A stretch of 14,819 nucleotides of DNA. Source: Pleurotus djamor. Taxonomy: Eukaryota > Basidiomycota > Agaricomycetes > Agaricales > Pleurotaceae. How positions within the stretch are numbered: position 1 is the first letter of the stretch; the number at the start of each line of letters is the position of its first letter. The notes under the pieces are model-generated. The model did not search any database and was not told the DNA's origin. It saw only the letters and a program-made list of their open reading frames with translations. Shown here in pieces: positions 1-8,000 of the stretch. The translations under genes were made by a program, and so were the position numbers. The DNA lies in assembly GCA_029747585.1 (NCBI GenBank), contig JAPEVF010001047.1, positions 1-14,819 on the forward strand. Reading direction: 5' to 3'.

Positions 1-1302
1 GAAACCGCCTACCAACCGCTTACCGCTGCGACCATCACGCATACCCAAAAAAGCCCCTGATATATGATCCATTTCTCCTAACTTTATATCTTGAGTGTCT
101 ATGATTGCGCTTGTACCGCACCAAAGCCCGATCCCCCCACGAATCCACCTCACAAAAGCCGTGCCCCAACAATACCCCCTTGTCTGCGGGGGAAAATCGA
201 AAAGTTGTCAATGGTGTCCGATGGTTCGGTCTTCGCCATGTCAGTCCTCTCAGCAGGGCCTGAGTTCCTCGAGGACCCCACGCCGTTCTAACTCTGCCAC
301 CAGCAACTACTAAGAAATTGGACTTGATTCTGGGCGAGTATGGCTCAGATCTGACATTCCCGAAGTATGTCAGTCGGACGTCTACGCCAGAACATCTCAT
401 ATCGAGTCACCGCGATGCCTTCTATAGAGTGGTCGTTGCTCAATATTGTCCACATCCGCCCGTGGACCATACTAGCCCCTCGCCCCCGATTCAACTTACT
501 CACCTCTTGAAGTAGTGGAACTGCTTCCTACCAGGCTACGCTGGGAAACGCCCTTATCGCGGCCTCTCGTGCTGAATCTTTCTCTTGCATATTCGCTAGT
601 GTGTACATTTTCGCTTCTATCCATGGAATTTCTATTGTTAACCTATATGTGTGTAGCTCGCTCGGCTCTTCGATTGTGGAGACATCACACGGGATTACCC
701 CCATGCTTCAGAACGACTTGGATGGATGGGTGGTGGCGCGATCGAGAAGGGAATGGTTCAACATCAATCGAGGATGGAGGCCAGTGTCGGTAGCCGGCAA
801 AGCGGCGCACTTCCTCAATTGCTGGCACAATCGTTGTGGGGGAGCATCTGGCGAATTGAAGTCCGGAATACGGAGTTCCCTGGGTGTCAGCGCCTCAACT
901 TTTTGAGTTCAAGCAGAGCCTTCAAGCTTCAAGCTTCACTGTCGGTTGTCATGATGGGGAGCATGGATTACGTGGGCTAGCTCGTTGACTTCACTATTAT
1001 TTCTAAGTATGCATCTACTTGTACTTTCCACAACTGCAAATTCAACAACAATGAGACAAGCAAGGGTTTTGCCGACGCAGACGGCCCTTCCGAGTCAGTC
1101 ATTGACTCCTAAATGTGTAGGCATGTCCTGATTGGGTAGGCCATAAGTTGCGCACCGAGTAGCTTGAGTTCTCGTTCTTAGTGTGGTGGATCCGCGCGTA
1201 CCCTAATAAACCATTGAACTCGACTCGTCAAGGGAACGGCCAAAAGCTGGCATAAAATAAAGGGCTCTCTAATTAGTAATGAAACGGGTAAGTGGGCCGA
1301 TA
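1..1302. other. Left flank, no supportable gene
   Basis: I see no gene here that I can defend. All three plus frames are open from the window edge and close at a TGA or TGA-containing stop by about position 110, so the first 60-110 bases could be the 3' end of a plus-strand gene lying to the left, but there is too little to choose a frame. Between 35 and 520 several short reading frames overlap on both strands with no recognisable motif and no consistent splice sites, as expected for non-coding DNA. A small direct repeat, three tandem copies of a TTCAAGC-like unit (the last one imperfect), lies at 921-938. The stretch nearest 1302 is the 3' flank of the minus-strand coiled-coil gene. Confidence 0.5.
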
Positions 1303-1362
1303 CTAGTCTAGTAGTTCTTCCTTGTAATTATAAGCGACGTCGTTCACTTCTTCGTCCTCTTC

Positions 1363-1392
1363 CTTGTCATCGTCATCATCGTCATCATCTAA
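1363..1392. repeat. Imperfect ATC/GTC trinucleotide tract
   Basis: A run of ATC and GTC triplets on the plus strand. Read on the minus strand in one frame it gives a string of aspartates that continues into Glu/Asp codons and a stop at 1303-1305. It lies just beyond the unspliced stop codon of the coiled-coil gene and would belong to its 3' UTR or to an alternative last exon. Confidence 0.6.
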
Positions 1393-3132
1393 AGGGATGA
1401 ACCGTTTCCCCTTTGATCCAGTCAGAAACTATCTGAGCTGGTGGAAGGAAAGAACTCACGATCGACCGTTTCCTATCCTTTATGCTGGGGGCTGCCAAGG
1501 TCGAGACGTATTCAGCTGACGTAGTAGTAGTCAACATGAGCGTAGCACTCCGCGTTACCGGCCGTCTAGCAGGGGTTGTGGCGGTTGATGACCGCGGCGA
1601 GGGTTTGATGCGACTCGAGCGTCTGTTTGATCGAGCGGGGGTGGCAAAGGCTGACTGAGATGGAGAGGCCTGTTTCCCCTTGGTAGGTGGCAGCAAGTTT
1701 AGTGGGGGTTTAAAGGACGTCAAGTCTGACATTGATGCAAGACTGAGAGCGATGTGAGACTTGGTGGACGACCGAGCAGTCTGAGAAGGACGAATATAAG
1801 GAGGCTTCAGACGCCGAGGAGGAGGGCTGTTTTCTTGGGCGGCGTCGTGAACAGATGATAAGTCTTGGTGTAGAGCAAGGCCAGCATTAGGGTGCAGGGG
1901 GTTGTTGGAAGTGAGACCAGAACGGGAAGGTAGATCGGCAAGTGGTATGCGGCTTCGTTGAGGCTTCGAAGAGGAAGAGAGTATAGATGCAGGCAATTGT
2001 TTGCTAGTAGGGAACAAGGAGGTGATCTTGGACTGTGACTGAGGCACTGGTGAAGGTGGGGGCATGAAAGTTCCAACCCTGTGCGAGTCCTTAGTGGGTC
2101 CGGCATGAACTTGGGGGATATTGGCGTCAGCATGAGCAGAAGCGTTTCCACGAGGATCATTTTGAGTAGCGTCAAAAAGTTCAGAACGACTCGGGAGAGA
2201 TGGATCATTTGCATCGATAGAAGCCTTCTTGTCACGAGGAAGCCTAAGAGGTGCACCTGAACGTTGCGGTTCTGGAGAAACCACTTCGGACGAGGATGAC
2301 GGGGAGCGAAGACGCTTCGTCCCTCGAGGTCCAGACGAGGATCCATGGACCACTGTGGGACTTGAATCATGGAAACATGTCGAGGCGGATTCAACACGCT
2401 GAGCCAAAGGTGCTATATGCTGGGCGATATTTGCTGTAATCTGATCCTTAGCAGAATCGATACGGAGGGGCAGAGCCTGTAGAAGAGGGAGCAGAGGTAA
2501 GATGGCGGTGAGAATAGCCTGTTGTTGGTCTTGGATCGATTGAAGGTTTTGGTTGTGACCTTGATAAAGCTACGAGATGACATTGAACCACAATTCATAC
2601 GAAGTGGGGACCATTCATGCTTACCAAGTGGATAGCATCCAACCGTTTGTCCAAGCTGCGAATCTGTTCGCCCGTAAACGATATATCTTTGCGAATAGTT
2701 TCCAAGTCGTTGGCCTGCGCCGGCGAAGACAAAGATTTCTGTATTTCTCTCTGTGATCTGTTCACTGTAAAGCGTGATGCTGGGTCAATACCATGAACAT
2801 GCATGCCATGTAGGCAAGTTCGACGTCTCACCAAGATCCACCATCTCCATGCTCAATTTCTCGCTCTGTTCATCGAACAGAGACTTGACGGTCACGATTT
2901 CATGTTTCGTAGCCTCGATGGTGCTGGCAACGGTGTCAATACGGCTGGAGAACGTCTCGAAGTTTGCCTGAGTGTCGTGCAGGAGCATGCGCATAGATGT
3001 GCCGGTTCGGTCCAGGGGTGCGATGGGTGGGTTGTGTGCATCGTATGATGCTCCTGGAGTGCTAGATGGCGTATCTTTGCGGAGGAGGTGAGCCCACAGA
3101 GCAGTTGATGATGCGGGACGTAGTGGATCCAT
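1385..3132 (-). CDS. Coiled-coil protein with disordered basic C-terminus, function unknown
   Basis: Three exons on the minus strand: 3132-2832, 2764-2625 and 2569-1385, joined by introns of 67 bp (GTGAGA to ACAG) and 55 bp (GTAAGC to GTAG). They total 1626 nt, 541 residues. The ATG has a strong context (GCCATGG). Residues 1-46 are Pro/Ser-rich; about 47-205 form a long amphipathic helix with heptad-like hydrophobics and many Gln, Asp and Lys, probably a coiled coil used for oligomerisation. Residues 206-541 are low-complexity, rich in Ser, Pro, Arg and Lys, with basic patches (GTKRLRS near 229, RSNRRSSRIK near 455, KDRKRS near 512) that could be nuclear signals or DNA contacts. I do not recognise the family. 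The shape, coiled coil plus disordered basic tail, is shared by chromosome-axis proteins such as Mer2/IHO1, but that is only a guess. A good donor (GTGAGT, from 1459) suggests an alternative last exon ending at 1303. Confidence 0.75.
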
Positions 3133-3327
3133 GGCAGGGTAGAGTAAACCCTAACCTCAGTCTCGGGTTTGGCACGTCCAAGACTAGGGGTGACTCCTTT
3201 ATTAGGTTTTGAATGGTAAGTACTGCATGGAAAAAATGGATGACTTTGGAAAGATGTCGCACGACATCATGATGTATATATACATGAGAGTCAAAAGCAT
3301 AAGCATCCCCCCATCGAATCTTCGCAG
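3133..3327. promoter_or_regulatory. Shared divergent promoter with TATA box
   Basis: This 195-bp gap separates the start codons of two divergently transcribed genes, so both promoters must lie within it or reach into the neighbouring gene. A TATATATA element at 3275-3282 sits 46-53 bases before the hydrolase ATG on the plus strand, a plausible distance for a short leader. No comparable TATA-like element is obvious for the minus-strand coiled-coil gene, although an AT-rich patch lies near 3198-3210. Confidence 0.5.
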
Positions 3328-4218
3328 ATGGACCTACCACCACCAAACCCCGTGCAACCTTTCTGGTACGTTTCCGCACTAGAAGGCGGCTTTATCGAGC
3401 TTCGCGACGTCATGTTCATCGAACCTTGCAATGAGTCCAATATACGAATCGTACCATCGCTGGCCTTCCTCCTTACCCACACTTCGGGGGAGAAGGTGAT
3501 GTTCGACCTTGGGATACGGAAAGACTTTGAAACAGGACACACGCCAGCCACCGTCAAGTGGATTCACGACGTCTATCCAACGACCGTGCCCCAGGACGTC
3601 GTTCAATCGCTCGCCAAAGGAAACCTTACGCCAAGTGACATTACCACCGTCATACTTTCGCATCTCCACTGGGATCATGTGGGCAACCCGGCGCTGTTCC
3701 CTCGCGCCAACTTTATCCTGGGAAGTGGAGGGGAGGAGCTGTTGAGAACGGGTTACCCACGGGACCCGCATGCGGGTGTGGCACAGGATCTCGTCCCGCC
3801 CCATCGCACACGGCTCATGAAGACCGATGGCTGGGCACCACTTGGCCCGTTCCCTCGAGCCTTCGATTTTTTAGGAGATGGCAGTCTTTATCTTGTAGAC
3901 GCTCCAGGTCATCTCGCAGGCCATATAAACGCACTAGCACGTACGTCTAGTGACGGTGGTTGGATGTACTTGGCAGGAGACAGTGCGCACCATTACGCAT
4001 TGATTAGTGGGGAGGCTGAGGTCGCGTTTGGGCATCCTGGTCATGGTATACACTTGTGCGCACATGTTGACAAGGCCGCTGCCGACGAACATATTTGGAG
4101 AATCAGAGAGTTGAACAATTGGCCGAGGGTGAAGGTTCTCCTGGCCCATGATGATGCTTGGTATAGGGAGAACAGAGGTGGGCGTGCGTTTTGGCCAGGA
4201 TATATTCCATCGTTGTAG
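3328..4218 (+). CDS. Metallo-beta-lactamase-fold hydrolase, lactonase-like
   Basis: A single uninterrupted exon of 296 residues, a usual length for this family and apparently complete. The zinc ligands are all present: HLHWDH at 112-117 (His112, His114, Asp116, His117), His195 in APGHLAGH, Asp218 in LAGDSAHH, and His274 in LLAHDDAW. This set, with a bridging aspartate and a final histidine, is that of the di-zinc N-acyl-homoserine lactonase/glyoxalase II-like branch, which hydrolyses lactones or esters. The substrate here is not known; fungi carry many uncharacterised relatives, so lactonase activity is inferred. There is no signal peptide or membrane segment, so a cytosolic enzyme is expected. 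The start agrees with the family, in which a short Pro-rich beginning precedes a Phe-x-x-Val-Ser-Ala-Leu-Glu block seen here at 12-19. It is the only intronless gene among five in the window. Confidence 0.92.
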   Translation: MDLPPPNPVQPFWYVSALEGGFIELRDVMFIEPCNESNIRIVPSLAFLLTHTSGEKVMFDLGIRKDFETGHTPATVKWIHDVYPTTVPQDVVQSLAKGNLTPSDITTVILSHLHWDHVGNPALFPRANFILGSGGEELLRTGYPRDPHAGVAQDLVPPHRTRLMKTDGWAPLGPFPRAFDFLGDGSLYLVDAPGHLAGHINALARTSSDGGWMYLAGDSAHHYALISGEAEVAFGHPGHGIHLCAHVDKAAADEHIWRIRELNNWPRVKVLLAHDDAWYRENRGGRAFWPGYIPSL

Positions 4219-5045
4219 GAGCACAGCACAGCACAGTGTGAGTCTTTTCATGGAATCAAGTTTCCTAGTCGCCGTTGAGAGGTATTTCAACTTGTAAATA
4301 AATTATCCCTGCTTGAACTATGACCTTGTTAGCGCAGATGATCCATATCTCAAACAAAGCCATGGCTTCCTTACTCTTGCCATCGTATTCTTGTTACTGA
4401 TCTGGATATCCCCTCCGCTTCTGAGTGATAGCCTGAGTATAGCAGGGGTTAGCGAGCAAATTCTGTAAGCAGCCAGTGTACGGCATAAATGAGATGTACG
4501 GCAGAGCAGTGAGCCGATTCAACCTGGGCTAGGCCGTCCTAAAGAGACCGAGTTTGCATTGAAGTTTGCACGNAAAAACATGAACATAAGTATGCTTCGG
4601 CCAAGGCAAAGCCACTTCTTGTTGCGAGCGATTCCGTTCAAGTTCCCAATCCAAGCTCCAGTAAGTCTGTATACCAAAGCATCCCGTAGAGTGCTAAGAA
4701 GACTGCACGGGGCTCGGAGTCGACAAGCAAGCGTTTTGATGTAGGGTAAAGAGACTCAAGCGAGCAAGTCCGGTGACGTTTGCACGGTTGTTAAATTAGG
4801 TCTGAAACACAGCTGAAGCATCCATGCAAATTCCGGGAGATGGAAGAGATGTCCATGGCGACGTTCAAGGAAGTTTAACTCGAAGTGGACGCGAAAGGTG
4901 CGGGCACACTGCGTGTGGCGGGCGCCTAATGATGGCAAGCATACACAAATACGCGCCTGCCTGGATCCACCTTGGCTGCCCAAACGTTACCAACTTTCAA
5001 GCGCAGGCAGCGGCGCGTTCATCATTCACTGCCCCAACCCCGAGT
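4219..5045. other. Spacer between hydrolase and Doa10 genes
   Basis: An 827-bp spacer. Its left end is the 3' UTR of the hydrolase, with three tandem GCACA units at 4221-4235 and a poly(A)-type signal at 4297-4302. Its right end must hold the promoter and leader of the Doa10 gene; a CCAAT motif occurs near 4647 but no TATA box is evident. One undetermined base is at 4573. The plus frame of the Doa10 start codon happens to stay open back to 4824, but that upstream stretch has no protein character I can recognise. No RNA gene or repeat family was seen. Confidence 0.5.
4297..4302 (+). terminator. Poly(A) signal of the hydrolase gene
   Basis: A canonical AATAAA lies 78 bases after the stop codon, directly preceded by TTGTA-type AT-rich sequence. 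This is a reasonable cleavage and polyadenylation signal for the hydrolase transcript. Confidence 0.5.
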
Positions 5046-8000
5046 ATGCATGAAGCTGAAGAGATAGGTAAAGAGCTGGATCCATTTAAAAGACTTGTAG
5101 TTGCTCATATGGGAACGTGGACCAGACACTTGTCGCATTTGTAGTGGCGCAGCGGAACCAGGCCAGCCCTTGTTCCATCCTTGCAAATGCTCCGGGACGA
5201 TTCGTTACATCCACCAGGACTGGTGAGTACCTAAAACATTGGGGGACTACGCATTGACCGACTGTACTAGTCTTACGACCTGGTTAGCTCATAGCAAGAA
5301 GAAGAGCTGCGATGTCTGCAAGCACCCGTATTCTTTCACGAAAGGTTTCCAATCCCCTCGCTTTCACTAAGTTTTCTGCTAAGTCTCTGAACAGTGTATG
5401 CCATGGATATGCCCAACAAACTCCCGGTGACCCTCATCATCCGTCGCACGATACAGCAATTTATTTGGGGCATCGTATTTGTCATACGAGCATTCGGTGT
5501 TGGAGCCATTTGGTTGGCTATCCTGCCGTTGATGACCGTATGGACTTGGAGGATGTACTTTTCGATGGGGGATTATACGTGCGTCGCCGCCGGTCCTTTG
5601 AGAAATCTTTGGCTGACCCTTTTTTGAAAGCGCTTGGTGGATAAGTAATCGACACCGACCGACCGCTGAATCTTTGGCAACAGGATCGCATCCCCCACCA
5701 CCCACGACCTCGAACGTCACGCACTCCCCCTTCGGCTCTTATTTTCATCTTCAAATTTCTGGCCATCCATTGCTGATCACGCTATCGTCTGACATCTTCA
5801 CCGGTCAAATCATTGCATCCATCATTGTGCTCACATTCGTCGCCATCTTCTTGTTGCGGGAATGGATTTCGCAGAACGCTCGCCCTGGTGTCTTTGAGGA
5901 CGAGGACATGCCCGAAGAAGCGATTCCACCGCCTCCCCCTCCGGTTGTTCAACGACGTATCGATGAGGCCAACGAGTTACCTGAGCAACTGGCTCGTAGA
6001 CAAGTTGAAGCCATACGAGCGCTCGAAGACATGCGTGCAGCGGAAGCCCAGCACGGAGTAGGGCGGGATGGTCGTATGGTCTTACCTCACTGGCAGTTTG
6101 CTATTAATGATCGTCCCGTCGATGCAGGTGACGAGCAGCCGCCCGTGCATCCACTGAAGAGACGACGCAAGCGCCGCCCCACCAACGACGTCCAGAAGCC
6201 AGCAATTGCAATTCCTCTGATACCCGAATCTGAGCGACTTCGCAAGAAGGCATTCAACAGAAGACTCCAAGCAGCTCGTATGTCAGGCACACGCCGAAAA
6301 CTCCAAATGGGCGGCACTTTGCCTTTGATCGAGAGGGAGCTTGATGAAAGGGATGAAGCTATCAGGCGGGGAACTGGAGAATCACCATTTGAGTTCACGT
6401 TCAGGCCTCCCGAAGATGATATTATGCGTCCCACCTCTGCTGCTCCTGAGCCAACAGCCACATCGAATATCAATGAATCGCAATCGTTGGATTCCCTGTT
6501 TCCTCCAACGCAACCCTCATCATCGTCTACAACGACTCTACCGTTCTCGCTCTCCGCCATAACACCCCCTCCGCCACCTGACTACTCACCTCCTCGTCCT
6601 CCGCCATTCGAAGTGGCCATATTGGAGGGACAATCTACATCATCAAATGCCACCCCAATGCCCAGGCGACCACCGTTGCCCACAGTAACACTTCCACCAG
6701 TGGACTTTGCCACACAACCGTTGTCCACTTCGTCTAGTACCTCTCGCCTTCTTGCTAGCCCTCCCCTGTCATCACCTAGTCTCGCGACCTATCGCGCTCC
6801 CGAGCAACTTAATGCAGAAGCTGGACCATCCAATCTTTCAAGTTACTTTGCACCCAGAACCAGCGGACTCGGATTAGATACCCACGAGGTGGAAGGGAAT
6901 ACCCCCGAAGAAGCTGGACAATCCACTATAGAGGTGAATGACGAGAATGTGGAGGAGGAAGGAGAAGAAGAAGAAAGGGATGGACTCAACATTGGAGCGG
7001 AATCTAGCAGTCTTTCTGACTGGACCCCTTTACCTGAGGATGCAGGAGAAGAAGACACTGAAGAGGAGGTAGATAACATGACGCCTCAACAACTGAGAGA
7101 AGCGCGTAACAAATACTTTTCCAACAAGGGGAAGGACGTTGAAAGTATACCAGAATCCGTTGGTGACATTGAGGCACCTGCTTCCGACTCATCGAGTGGT
7201 GATGAAGACGCTGCGCCTCAGGATACTGATCATCTTCTACCTGAATTTGTAGAGGCTCCGTTGCCTAATCCACGGGCTCGCCCTCCTGTGTATGGTGGAG
7301 TCTTGGTTATTGGAGCTGATGAGACGGACGATGAGAACGAAGATGAACCTTCGGAGGAAGATGAAGACGATGATGGAGAGCTTCCGGATCCTATCGCGCA
7401 GCCTATCCATATAGTGCAACCAGATCTAGACGGTGGTGTTAACATCGTTTTCAATCCCGTCCACGCACCCCGTCCTGCCCAAGACAACGGGCATGTGCCG
7501 CAAGGACAACCTGCGCAAGGTGTTGCTGTTCAACCGAACGCCGATGCGAACCCTCCTCTTCCCGTCGTACCGGCGCCTGTGCCCGATGCTCCCAACGGAA
7601 ATGCTGTGGAAAATGCGGCCATCGATGCTGCTCTTCTAGCAGCGGTCAATGAAGACCTTGATATCAATGCAGAAGATGATATGGAGGGTGCATTGGAAGG
7701 TATGCCTCGCCTTCGCTCTAGGTATCTCCTCACTGAGCTTCATGTACCTTCTAGCAATTGGGATGCGTGGCCCGATCCATGGCGTCATTCAGAATGTAGG
7801 CCCTGCTTATGACTTGGCTTCGCCCCCTACTAAGTCGTTATTAGGCTGCCGTGATGATATTTGTACTGCATATGGCGATAGGCTTGGGTGTATGGTTGCC
7901 ATATACAATCGGGAAATCTGTCGCCCTCCTGGTCGTGCGTACTCCTCACATATTTGCGGGACAAGTTCCTCACCCGCCATTGTTTGTAGCTGGAGCCATA

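Noticed and set aside
35..400. A 121-residue minus-strand reading frame overlapping two plus-strand frames
   Set aside because: No recognisable motif, odd composition and heavy overlap with equally open frames on the other strand; most likely chance in GC-rich sequence.
318..515. A plus-strand reading frame of 65 residues that looks mildly protein-like
   Set aside because: No partner exons with proper splice sites and no family I recognise, so I do not call it a gene.
4824..5045. An N-terminal extension of Doa10 from an upstream ATG in the same frame
   Set aside because: The stretch lacks protein character, and relatives begin only a few residues before the first RING cysteine; ATG 5046 also has a good context.
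5579..5683. An alternative Doa10 intron ending at the CAG at 5681-5683
   Set aside because: Its phase does not fit the preceding exon. Ending the intron at 5630 keeps frame and yields the AWWISNR block I expect from relatives.
6087..6560. Minus-strand Ser/Val-rich frame of 157 residues inside Doa10 exon 5
   Set aside because: It is the antisense shadow of the Ser/Pro/acidic coding stretch; similar shadows occur at 6843-7079 and 7230-7487.
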